From Dyella sp. C9 (GTDB lineage: Bacteria; Pseudomonadota; Gammaproteobacteria; Xanthomonadales; Rhodanobacteraceae), in assembly GCF_003332825.1 (NCBI RefSeq), contig NZ_QIRF01000009.1:1-64000 (forward strand): 64,000 nucleotides of DNA, read 5' to 3'. The notes under the pieces are model-generated. The model did not search any database, had not been told where the DNA came from, and was given only the letters and a program-made list of their open reading frames with translations. The position numbers were made by a program, and so were the translations under genes. Below, piece by piece: positions 42,105-50,672 of the stretch. Every line of letters begins with the position of its first letter. The first letter of the stretch is position 1.

Positions 42105-43118
42105 TCAGGTGCCGCGCACGACCAGTTCCACCGGCAGCATCTCCGAGGTGGCGGCTTCGTCGTTGATCAGGGCCAGCGCCTTGCGCGCCAGCTGCGTGCC
42201 GCCCTCCTGCCAGTCCTGCCGCACCGAGCTCAACGGCGGCAGGAAGCTGGCCGCCAGCGGCATGTCGTCGTAGCCGACCACCGATACATCGCCCGGCACC
42301 GCGCGCCCAAGCTCCTGGAGCGCACGGATGGCGCCCATCGCCAGCAGGTCGCTGCACGCGAACACCGCGTCGAAGGCGACCTCGCGGTCCATCAGCGAAT
42401 GCACCGCGTCCATGCCCGAGGCGATGGTGAATTCGTCGCGACGGATCAGCAGCGGCTTCACGCCGTGCGCCGCCAGCGCGTCGACGAAGCCGTTGAGCCG
42501 TTCGAAGATCTCCGGATGGTTGGGGTTGCCCACGAACACCGGATTGCGGCGCCCCAGCCGGATGAAGTGGTCAGCCACCACATGGCCGCCCTGGTAGTTG
42601 TCGCTACCCACCACGACGTGCTCGTCATCCTCGCCTGGCGCCCCCCACACCACCATGGGCAGGCCCAGCTTGTCGAAACGCCGCACCGCGTCCTGGCGCA
42701 CGCCCTGGCCCAGCAGGATCAGGCCGTCGGCCGCCTGCACCGCCGCCGCGGTGGCGCCCTGGCGGGTGGTCAGCAGCACGCTGTAACCGTGTGCGGTGAG
42801 CTCCTGCGAGATGCCGCCAAGCAGCACCAGCGGATAGGGGTCGAGCATGGTGCGGTCGCTGGAGGGCTTCATCTCCACGATCACCGCCACCGTATAGCTG
42901 CGGCGCAGGCGCAGGTTGCGCGCGCTGACATTGAGCTTGTAGCCCAGCTTGTGGGCCAGCTCCTGGATGCGCTCACGCGTTTCCTGGTTGACCAGCGGAC
43001 TGTCGCTGAGCGCCCGGGAGACGGTGATTTTCGATACGCCTGCGACGCCCGCGAGGTCCGCCATGGTGAGACTGGCGGAAGCGGTCGCCCCCGGCTGCTT
43101 CTTGTGGTTACGACTCAA
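42105..43118 (-). CDS. LacI-family transcriptional regulator of the disaccharide locus
   Basis: 337 residues from a proposed TTG at 43118. The helix-turn-helix MADLAGVAGVSKITVSRALSD lies about 20-40, with the hinge YKLNVSARNLR, and a GntR-LacI type periplasmic-binding-like effector domain follows (SDLLAMGAIRALQ, VSVVGYDDMPLA). An in-frame ATG at 43220 would add 34 residues unlike the family. It is divergent from the GH65 fusion gene, with palindromic operators between, and most likely represses the locus until a sugar ligand is present. Confidence 0.9.
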   Translation of the reverse strand: MSRNHKKQPGATASASLTMADLAGVAGVSKITVSRALSDSPLVNQETRERIQELAHKLGYKLNVSARNLRLRRSYTVAVIVEMKPSSDRTMLDPYPLVLLGGISQELTAHGYSVLLTTRQGATAAAVQAADGLILLGQGVRQDAVRRFDKLGLPMVVWGAPGEDDEHVVVGSDNYQGGHVVADHFIRLGRRNPVFVGNPNHPEIFERLNGFVDALAAHGVKPLLIRRDEFTIASGMDAVHSLMDREVAFDAVFACSDLLAMGAIRALQELGRAVPGDVSVVGYDDMPLAASFLPPLSSVRQDWQEGGTQLARKALALINDEAATSEMLPVELVVRGT

Positions 43119-43306
43119 GACCCGACCCCAATGTCTTGTGATGGATTGCGCAGGTTCACTGCGCAATGGCCGACCGTGGCAACGGAGCACAGTGTCCCGG
43201 TTTGGCGGCCATGCGTCCAACGCCGCACAGCATCACGAAATGCCCGGCGCACCGGCGCCTGCCCAGGTCTTCGGCCGTGTTTTCAAGAACCTTCGGCCTT
43301 GCCAAT

Positions 43307-43318
43307 GATATCGATATC
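43307..43318. promoter_or_regulatory. Upstream operator copy GATATCGATATC
   Basis: A single 12-base perfect palindrome, 41 bases (about four helix turns) left of the paired copies. It is probably an auxiliary LacI-family site permitting looping or side-by-side binding. Confidence 0.65.
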
Positions 43319-43339
43319 GCACGCCTAAATGCTGCAATA

Positions 43340-43381
43340 CAGCAAATGATATCGATATCTTGATATCGATATCATTTGCTG
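43340..43381. promoter_or_regulatory. 42-base perfect inverted repeat containing two GATATCGATATC operators
   Basis: Two 20-base arms (CAGCAAATGATATCGATATC and its complement) around a TT spacer. Each arm ends in the 12-base palindrome (43348-43359 and 43362-43373), 14 bases centre to centre. It lies 90 bases before the GH65 fusion start and 222 before the LacI start. Symmetry and position are direct; binding by the adjacent LacI protein is inferred. Confidence 0.75.
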
Positions 43382-43470
43382 CCACAGTCCGCCCGGACAC
43401 AACAAGCTGCGGCGATCGGCAAGTTCTCGCTGACGCACGCAACGCCTGAAAATCTGCCCGGGAGAGCACG

Positions 43471-46400
43471 TTGGATCATCACGAAACGGCGTCGGAGATG
43501 CCGCCTGCCAGCCGCACGCCCTGCGATCCCTGGCTGCTGACCCACCACGATGCCGATCCCGGGAGCTTTGCCCAGGACGAAAGCCTGTTCGCCCTTTCCA
43601 ACGGCACGCTGGGCGTGCGCGGCGGCCTGGAGGAAGACGACAGCCCCAGCCAGACCTGTTTCCTCGCGGGCGCCTGGGAACGCACCCCGATCGAATACCA
43701 CGAGCGCTTCCCGGGCTTCGCCGCACATACGGACACGCGCATCCCGGTGGCCGATGGCACCCGCATCCACCTGCGCCTGGGCGACACCCCGGTATGCCTG
43801 CGCGAGGGCCAGTGGCTGGAGTTCGAGCGCGCGCTCGACCTGCGCAACGGCAGCTATCGTCGCCGCCTGCGCTGGCGCGCGCCCGAAGGCGCCACCCTGC
43901 TGATCGAGGCCGAGCGCGTGGTCAGCCTGGACGACCCCGCGCTGCTGGCCATCCGCTACAAGGTCAGCTCGATCGACTACACCGGCCCGATCACGCTGGA
44001 GTCCTCGATCAGCACCGCGCGCAGCGCCACCGGCCAGGGCGACGACCCGCGCATCGGCACGCGCCTCGATGGCGGGCTGGCCACCTACGACGCCGGCAGC
44101 GCCGACGACCATGCCTATGTGCTGCAGCAGACCACCCACAGCGGCATTCGCGTCGCCTGCGCCCAGCAGCATGCGAGCAGCGATGGCTCCCTGCAGTTCC
44201 GCCTCGCCAACCGCGCGCCGCACGGCGTCATGCAGGTGTACGACGGCCAGCTCGCCCCGGGCACCAGCGTGCTGCTGGAAAAGTACGTTGCCTACACAAG
44301 CGCGGACGCCACCGACGCCACCAGCGATGCCGAGCTGCTCGACCGCGCCCTGCTCAGCCTCGACCAGGCCGAGCGCCAGGGCCATGACACCCTGCGCGCG
44401 CGCCAGGCCCAGGCGCTGCAACAGTTCTGGCAAAACGCCGAGCTGGCCATCGAGGGCGATGCGCGCACCGAGCAGGGACTGCGCTTCAACCTGTTCCACA
44501 TCTTCCAATCGTCCAGCCGCGACGGCCGCGGCAGCACGGCGGCCAAGGGCCTCACCGGCGAAGGCTACGAAGGCCATTATTTCTGGGACGCCGAGGCCTT
44601 CATGCTGCCGGCGCTGGTGACCATGGCGCCGGAACTGGCGCGCAGCATGCTGATGTACCGCTACCGCACGCTGGAGCGCGCACGCATCCATGCGCGCGAG
44701 CTCAACCACGCGCGCGGCGCGCTGTATGCCTGGCGCACCATCAGCGGCGACGAGTGCTCGGCGTACTTCCCCAGCGGCTCGGCGCAATACCACATCAATG
44801 CCGCCGTGGCATGGGCGATCCGCCACTACGTGGACGTGAGCGGCGACGATGCGTTCCTGCGCGACCACGGCGCCGAGATGCTGTTCGAGACCGCGCGCAC
44901 CTGGCTCGACATCGGCCACTTCAATGCGCGGCGCAACGGCGCGTTCTGCATCCACGACGTGACCGGCCCGGACGAATACACCGCCCTGGTCGACAATAAC
45001 CATTACACCAACCGCATGGCGCGCCAGCACCTGCGCGACGCCGCGCAGGTCGCTCGCTGGATGGCCGAACAGGCGCCGGACGCCTACGCCAGCCTGGCGC
45101 AGCGCATCGGGCTGGAATCGTTCGAGATCATGCAGTGGCAGCGTGCCGCCGACCTGATGTACCTGGGCGAGGACGCGCAGCTCGGGATCTTCCCGCAGGA
45201 CGACACCTTCCTGGACAAGCCGCGCCTGCCGCCGCGCAAGAGCGGCGAAGGCAAGCGGCCGCTGCTGCTGGAGCTGCATCCGCTCACCATCTACCGCCAC
45301 CAGGTCTGCAAGCAGGCCGATACGCTGCTGGCGCTCATGCTCGCCGGCGCCGACGTGGACACCGCCGCCAAGCGACGCAACTTCGACTACTACGAAGGCG
45401 TCACCGTGCATGACTCCACCTTGTCCGCCTCCACCTTCAGCGTGATCGCCGCCGAAGTGGGACACGCCGACAAGGCATGGCGCTATTTCCAGGACACCTT
45501 GCGCGTGGACCTGGACGACCTGCACGGCAACGCCGCGCACGGCGTGCACATGGCGGCCATGGCCGGCAGTTGGCTGGCGCTGAGCTGGGGCTATGGCGGC
45601 CTGCGCGTCCACGATGGACGGCTGACCCTCGCCCCCACCCTGCCCGCGGCCTGGCGCCAGTACCGCTTCGGCGTGGCCTGGCGCGGCACCCACCTGCGCG
45701 TGGAAGTGGGCACGCAGGGCGTGCGGTATACGCTGACCCGTGGCGACGTGCTGGATTTCCAGCATGCGGGCCAACCGATTCACCTGCGTCATGGTGAAAG
45801 CCGGCTGCGGCCGCCCCCCATCACGCCGACGGGCAACACCGCGCTGCGCGCGGTGATCTTCGATCTCGACGGCGTGATTGCCGACACCGCCGTGGTGCAC
45901 CGCGCCGCGTGGCAGCGACTGGCCGGGGAGATCGGCGCGCCATTCGATGAAGTCATCGCCGAGCGCATGAAGGGCGTAGACCGCCGCGGCTCGCTGGAGA
46001 TCCTGCTCGAACGCGCGCCGCGCAGCTATACGGAAGAGGAAAAGGCGGCGCTGGAGGCGCACAAGAACCAGTACTACGTCGAGCAGATCGAACGCTTCGG
46101 ACCTGACCAGCTGCTGCCCGGAGCACGTACCGCCGTGCAGTCGGCGCGCGATGCGGGCCTGCGTGTGGGACTGGCCTCGGCCAGCCGCAATGCGCCGCTG
46201 CTGCTGCAGCGCCTGGGCATCGCCGGCCTGTTCGATCACGTGGTGGACGCCGCCGGCATCACCCACTCCAAGCCCGACCCGGAGATCTTCCTGGCCGCGG
46301 CCGCAGGCCTGGACGTACCGCCCTCGGCCTGCCTGGGCGTGGAAGACGCCGCGGCAGGCGTCGAGAGCATCCGCGCGGCCGGCATGCGCGCCGTGGGCAT

Positions 46401-46545
46401 CGGTGAGGCGTCCGTGCTGTCGCGCGCCAACGACGTGCTGCCGGCCATCGAGGCCTTCGACATTCACCGCTATCTGGACTGGCGACCGACCGGGCAGGAG
46501 AACTCGGCGGAACCCGTGGCCGACCACCGCTCGGGCCAGGCCTGA
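43471..46545 (+). CDS. GH65 disaccharide phosphorylase fused to beta-phosphoglucomutase
   Basis: 1024 residues in two enzymes. Residues about 15-775 are a GH65 inverting phosphorylase: substrate segment GYEGHYFWDAEAF (365-377), catalytic acid E502 in VTGPDEYTALVDNNHYTN, phosphate-site residues in KQADTLL and STLSASTFS. After a short PPPITPTG linker, residues 792-1010 are a HAD beta-phosphoglucomutase with FDLDGVIADT (nucleophile D798, acid/base D800) and SKPDPEIF. Together they would turn an alpha-linked disaccharide plus phosphate into glucose and glucose-6-phosphate in the cytoplasm. Linkage (trehalose, kojibiose, nigerose or maltose) is not readable. The start is TTG 43471 after GGGAG. Confidence 0.92.
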   Translation: MDHHETASEMPPASRTPCDPWLLTHHDADPGSFAQDESLFALSNGTLGVRGGLEEDDSPSQTCFLAGAWERTPIEYHERFPGFAAHTDTRIPVADGTRIHLRLGDTPVCLREGQWLEFERALDLRNGSYRRRLRWRAPEGATLLIEAERVVSLDDPALLAIRYKVSSIDYTGPITLESSISTARSATGQGDDPRIGTRLDGGLATYDAGSADDHAYVLQQTTHSGIRVACAQQHASSDGSLQFRLANRAPHGVMQVYDGQLAPGTSVLLEKYVAYTSADATDATSDAELLDRALLSLDQAERQGHDTLRARQAQALQQFWQNAELAIEGDARTEQGLRFNLFHIFQSSSRDGRGSTAAKGLTGEGYEGHYFWDAEAFMLPALVTMAPELARSMLMYRYRTLERARIHARELNHARGALYAWRTISGDECSAYFPSGSAQYHINAAVAWAIRHYVDVSGDDAFLRDHGAEMLFETARTWLDIGHFNARRNGAFCIHDVTGPDEYTALVDNNHYTNRMARQHLRDAAQVARWMAEQAPDAYASLAQRIGLESFEIMQWQRAADLMYLGEDAQLGIFPQDDTFLDKPRLPPRKSGEGKRPLLLELHPLTIYRHQVCKQADTLLALMLAGADVDTAAKRRNFDYYEGVTVHDSTLSASTFSVIAAEVGHADKAWRYFQDTLRVDLDDLHGNAAHGVHMAAMAGSWLALSWGYGGLRVHDGRLTLAPTLPAAWRQYRFGVAWRGTHLRVEVGTQGVRYTLTRGDVLDFQHAGQPIHLRHGESRLRPPPITPTGNTALRAVIFDLDGVIADTAVVHRAAWQRLAGEIGAPFDEVIAERMKGVDRRGSLEILLERAPRSYTEEEKAALEAHKNQYYVEQIERFGPDQLLPGARTAVQSARDAGLRVGLASASRNAPLLLQRLGIAGLFDHVVDAAGITHSKPDPEIFLAAAAGLDVPPSACLGVEDAAAGVESIRAAGMRAVGIGEASVLSRANDVLPAIEAFDIHRYLDWRPTGQENSAEPVADHRSGQA

Positions 46546-46607
46546 GCGGGTGCAGTACCCCAAGAAACACAACAACGACTTTTATCTTTGATGGGGAGGA
46601 AACACAC

Positions 46608-49130
46608 ATGAACACGCAACGCATGACACGTCGACTGCTGTCCGCCAGCATCGCCGCCCTGCTCGTGGCCGGTTCGCTGCACGCGCAGGACGCGGCTCCC
46701 GCCCAGGCCACGCCGCCACCCGCCGCGCAGGGCCAGGCACCATCCGCCAACAGCAAGAACGCCACCAACCTCGACCAGGTGGTGGTCACCGGCAACGCGG
46801 CGAACGGCGGCCTGAAGAAGATCGACACCTCGTACTCGATCACCACGGCCACGCTGGACCAGATCCGCGAGTTCAACGCCAAGAGTTCGGCCGACCTGCT
46901 GAAGATGGCGCCGGGCGTGTTCCCTGAATCTTCCGGCGGCCAGACCGGCGCCAACATCGAAGTGGCCGGCTTCCCGGGCGGCGGCGACGCGCCCTTCGTC
47001 ACCTTCCAGCTCAACGGCTCGCCGATCTATCCGATGCCGACGCTGTCATTCATGGAAAACTCGTCGATGTTCCGCCTCGACGACACCATCGACCACGCCG
47101 AACTGGTGCTGGGCGGTCCGGCGGTGCTGTACGGCAACGGCCAGCCAGGCCTCACCGCCAACTTCATCCTACGCGAAGGCACCGACAAGCCCAGCGGCGA
47201 CGTCGGCGTGACCTATGGTTCCGAAGGCATGGTGCGCCTGGACGGCTTCCTCGGCTTCAAGATCGCCGACAACTGGTACGGCAGCATCGGCGGCTTCTGG
47301 CGCAAGTCCGACGGCGTGCGCGATCCGGAGTTCAGCGCGGACAAGGGTGGCCAGCTCACCGCCACGCTCACGCGCAACTTCGACAATGGCTCGCTGGTGC
47401 TCTATGCGCGCGACCTGAAGGACCACAACCAGTTCGTCACCGACACGCCAATCCTCAACCCCAGTCGCGGACAGTTCGACGCCTACCCGGGGTTTGATCC
47501 GCTGACGGGCACCTTCGGCAGCAAGGCCAACCAGTACAGCTTCATCCAGACCACGCCGTGCTACACGGCCGGCTGCACGCCCGGTGGCCAGGACGTGAAC
47601 CTCGCCAAGGGTCGTGGCGCCGACATCTTCTCCACCGGCGGCAACCTGGACCTGGACTTCGGTGATGGCTGGAGCATCTCCGACAAGTTCAATTTCACCG
47701 GCGGTCAGATGAACACGATCGCCTTCTTCAGCACCGGCGCCAACCCGCAGTCGTTGAGCAGCTACATCGCCGACGCCATCGCCTCCAACGGCCTGCCCGC
47801 CGACACCACCGCCAACGCCACTTACACCAGCAACGGCCAGGCGGCGGACATGAACCAGAACGTCACCACGCAGGGCCTGTGGTACGTGCACAAGCGTATC
47901 CAGGGCGCCAGCAACGAGTTCCACCTGAACAAGGAGATCTTCGACGGCAACACGCTGACGTTCGGCAACTACACCGCGGTCTACAACGACCACGACACCT
48001 GGTACCTGGGCAACAACATGTTGCTGCAGGCCAAGAACAACCCCAGCCCGATCGCGGTGACGCTCAGCAACGGCGACGTGCTGTCGAGCTCGCAGGGTTT
48101 TGTCAGCGGTCCATCCACCGCCATCCGCGAGGCATGGAACGGCTTCAACACGGCGTTCTTCCTCACCGACACCTGGAAGCTCGACCAGTGGCTGTTCGAT
48201 GCCGGCGTGCGCGTGGAGCGGCAGGAGGCCAACGGCCGCATCCAGAACACCGCCACCGGCGACCTCGACGACAATCCGGCCACGCTCTACAACAACAACT
48301 CGCAGTACCTGGTCGGCGGCAACTCGTACATCAATTACGCCAAGACCGCGCCCTCGTGGACCATCGGCGCCAACTACGAGATCCAGCACAACATGAGCGT
48401 GTACGCCCGCGTCAATGACGGCGTGCACTTCCCCGGCTTCGACGACCTGCGTGGCCTGCCCACCCAGCCGGTCAACAAGATCCACAACATGGAAGTCGGC
48501 TTCAAGTACCAGGCCGACTGGGTCTACCTCGACGTCAACGCGTACCGCAAGCTGTTCTACAACGTGCCGTACACCATCACCATGGGCAATGGCCAGCAGT
48601 TCTCGTTCGACTACGGCTCGGCCACCAAGGGCATCAACTTCACCACGGTGGTCAAGCCGTTCGAGCACTTCTCGATCGCGCTCAGTGGCGACTATATGGA
48701 CGGCCATTACACGCACAGCGCCGCCTGTACGCCGTATACCGCGCAGGACGGCAGCGAGCAGTGCGCCAGCCTCGACGGCATGCAGCTGCAGCGCCAGCCC
48801 AAGTTCCAGGGCCGCCTGACCCCGGCGTACGACTTCCCCACCGCCTTCGGCAGCATGAAGCTGTGGGTGACCTACGAGTACATCGGCAACCGCTACGGCG
48901 ACCTGATCGAGCAGCAGCCGCTGGGCCAGTACCACACGCTGGCCTTCGGTGCGACGGCCAACATCGGCCAGAACTGGCAGGTGAACCTGCAGGGCACCAA
49001 CATGACCAACGAGATCGGCATCACCGAAGGCAACTCGCGCCTGTTCGGCTTTGCCAGCGAAGGCGGCGTGATCCTGGCCCGCTCCATCGAAGGCCGCGAA
49101 GTCAATCTTCAGGTGAAGTACAACTTCTGA
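46608..49130 (+). CDS. TonB-dependent outer membrane receptor
   Basis: 840 residues. The signal peptide ends near 27 (SLHAQDA), followed by an Ala/Pro/Gln-rich spacer and a TonB-box-like NLDQVVVTG. The plug domain holds SADLLKMAPGVFPES and LVLGGPAVLYGNGQPGLTANFIL, and a 22-strand barrel ends in Phe (VNLQVKYNF). GGGGAGG precedes the ATG. It lies 62 bases after the GH65 fusion and has its own terminator, so it is probably co-regulated by the LacI protein. By context it imports an oligosaccharide or glycoconjugate rather than iron. Confidence 0.9.
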   Translation: MNTQRMTRRLLSASIAALLVAGSLHAQDAAPAQATPPPAAQGQAPSANSKNATNLDQVVVTGNAANGGLKKIDTSYSITTATLDQIREFNAKSSADLLKMAPGVFPESSGGQTGANIEVAGFPGGGDAPFVTFQLNGSPIYPMPTLSFMENSSMFRLDDTIDHAELVLGGPAVLYGNGQPGLTANFILREGTDKPSGDVGVTYGSEGMVRLDGFLGFKIADNWYGSIGGFWRKSDGVRDPEFSADKGGQLTATLTRNFDNGSLVLYARDLKDHNQFVTDTPILNPSRGQFDAYPGFDPLTGTFGSKANQYSFIQTTPCYTAGCTPGGQDVNLAKGRGADIFSTGGNLDLDFGDGWSISDKFNFTGGQMNTIAFFSTGANPQSLSSYIADAIASNGLPADTTANATYTSNGQAADMNQNVTTQGLWYVHKRIQGASNEFHLNKEIFDGNTLTFGNYTAVYNDHDTWYLGNNMLLQAKNNPSPIAVTLSNGDVLSSSQGFVSGPSTAIREAWNGFNTAFFLTDTWKLDQWLFDAGVRVERQEANGRIQNTATGDLDDNPATLYNNNSQYLVGGNSYINYAKTAPSWTIGANYEIQHNMSVYARVNDGVHFPGFDDLRGLPTQPVNKIHNMEVGFKYQADWVYLDVNAYRKLFYNVPYTITMGNGQQFSFDYGSATKGINFTTVVKPFEHFSIALSGDYMDGHYTHSAACTPYTAQDGSEQCASLDGMQLQRQPKFQGRLTPAYDFPTAFGSMKLWVTYEYIGNRYGDLIEQQPLGQYHTLAFGATANIGQNWQVNLQGTNMTNEIGITEGNSRLFGFASEGGVILARSIEGREVNLQVKYNF

Positions 49131-49145
49131 GACCCTTCCCTCGAC

Positions 49146-49187
49146 TGTTCCGGGCCGCTGGTAGCGCGGCGGCCCGGAACCTTTTTC
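49146..49187 (+). terminator. Terminator after the TonB-dependent receptor
   Basis: Twelve-base arms (GTTCCGGGCCGC and GCGGCCCGGAAC) followed by CTTTTTC. Any read-through would give the downstream MFS-GH37-esterase genes lower expression, or they may have their own promoter in the 174-base gap that follows. Confidence 0.88.
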
Positions 49188-49361
49188 GGTTGAAAGGGCG
49201 GTTCAATGCCCTTGCATGGGTGGCGACGGGGCGGTTTCCCTGGCCGCCCCTGGAAGAAGGAGCATGTGCATGTCGACTCATCAAAGGGCGCTGTCGCCCG
49301 CACGCTGGAGTGCCTCGGCCTTGCATGCCGCTCGCCTGTTGCCCGCCGCCGCGAGGCGCGC

Positions 49362-50627
49362 ATGAACCGCTGCCGCATGGTCGTGGCGCTGGCGATGATC
49401 TACATGGTCTTCGCCATCCTGCTCAACAGCGTGGGCACGGTGATCCTGCAATCCATCCACACGTTCGGCGTCGACAAGCCGCAGGCCAGCCTGCTGGAAC
49501 TGTTCAAGGACCTGCCGATCGCCATCACTTCGTTCCTGGTGGCCTCCTTCCTGCCACGACTGGGCTATCGTCGCGCGATGATGCTGGCCCTGGGCATCGT
49601 GGGTTCGGCCTGCGTGCTGATGCCGCTCTACCCCAGTTTCCACACCACCGAGCTGCTGTTCGCTTGCGTCGGCGTGTCGTTTGCGCTCGCCAAGGTATCG
49701 GTCTATTCATCGATCGGCCTGCTTACGCGTGACAAGGCCGAGCATGGCCGCCTCACCAACACCATCGAGGGGCTGTTCATGCTGGGCGTGCTGCTCAGCG
49801 GCTGGCTGTTCAGCGCCTTCATCAATCACGACGCACCGGCCGATCCGTCCTGGTTCAACGTGTACTGGCTGCTCGCGGCCATGTGTTTTGGCGTGATCGC
49901 CCTGCTCGCTACCAGCCGCCTGGACGAATCGGCCGCACATGGCGGCGGGCAGCTGTCGCTGGCCGGCGCCATGCGCCAGATGTATGGCCTGCTGATGCGC
50001 ACGCTGGTGTACGTGTTCCTGCTGTCGGCCTTCCTCTACGTGCTGATCGAACAGAGCTTCAGCACCTGGCTGCCCACTTTCAACAACGAGATCCTCAAGC
50101 TTCCCAACGCCATGAGCATCCAGATGGCGAGCATCCTTGCCGGCGCCACCGCACTGGGGCGCATCGTCGCCGGCCAGCTGCTGCGCCGCATGCCCTGGCA
50201 TGCGCTGCTCAACCTTTGCGTGGTGGGCATGGGCGCGCTGATCCTGCTGGTGCTGCCGCTGGCGCGCCAGGCCGTGGTGCCCGAGCACGTGGGCTGGCTC
50301 AATGCACCGGTGGCGGCGTACCTGATTCCGCTGATCGGCCTGCTGATGGCGCCGATCTATCCGGTGATCAACTCGGTGGCGCTGAGCTCGCTGCCCAAAC
50401 CCTCGCACGCGGCGATGCCCGGCCTGATCGTGATCTTCTCCGCGCTCGGCGGCACGCTCGGTTCACGCATCACCGCACTGGTGTTCTCCAGCTTCGGCGG
50501 CATCCATGCGTTCTACTTCTCGCTGGTTCCGATGTGCCTGGTACTGGTGACGCTGTTCTTCTTCAAGCGCGAGACCGACCGGGCCGGCTTGGCCGAACCG
50601 GTCGCAGCCGGCCTGCCCGCGGAGTAA
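49362..50627 (+). CDS. MFS transporter, probable sugar uptake
   Basis: 421 residues from ATG 49362 (GAGG five bases upstream), with twelve hydrophobic segments. The loop 2-3 region reads LPRLGYRRAMMLALG, in place of the classic GxxxDRxGRR. The upstream in-frame sequence back to 49206 lacks hydrophobicity and is rejected. Its place between the receptor and the secreted hydrolases makes inner-membrane uptake of the released sugar or disaccharide likely. Confidence 0.85.
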   Translation: MNRCRMVVALAMIYMVFAILLNSVGTVILQSIHTFGVDKPQASLLELFKDLPIAITSFLVASFLPRLGYRRAMMLALGIVGSACVLMPLYPSFHTTELLFACVGVSFALAKVSVYSSIGLLTRDKAEHGRLTNTIEGLFMLGVLLSGWLFSAFINHDAPADPSWFNVYWLLAAMCFGVIALLATSRLDESAAHGGGQLSLAGAMRQMYGLLMRTLVYVFLLSAFLYVLIEQSFSTWLPTFNNEILKLPNAMSIQMASILAGATALGRIVAGQLLRRMPWHALLNLCVVGMGALILLVLPLARQAVVPEHVGWLNAPVAAYLIPLIGLLMAPIYPVINSVALSSLPKPSHAAMPGLIVIFSALGGTLGSRITALVFSSFGGIHAFYFSLVPMCLVLVTLFFFKRETDRAGLAEPVAAGLPAE

Positions 50628-50672
50628 ACACGAGCAGGGCACCTGCATCACTGGCAGACCAAGGGAGCTGAC

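Noticed and set aside
43372..46575. 1067-codon open frame on the minus strand opposite the GH65 fusion
   Set aside because: Shadow frame; it would also cover the operator region and the fusion protein is clearly the real product.
49206..49361. 52-residue N-terminal extension of the MFS transporter
   Set aside because: Polar and Arg-rich with no hydrophobic segment; the ATG at 49362 has a ribosome site and starts directly before TM1.
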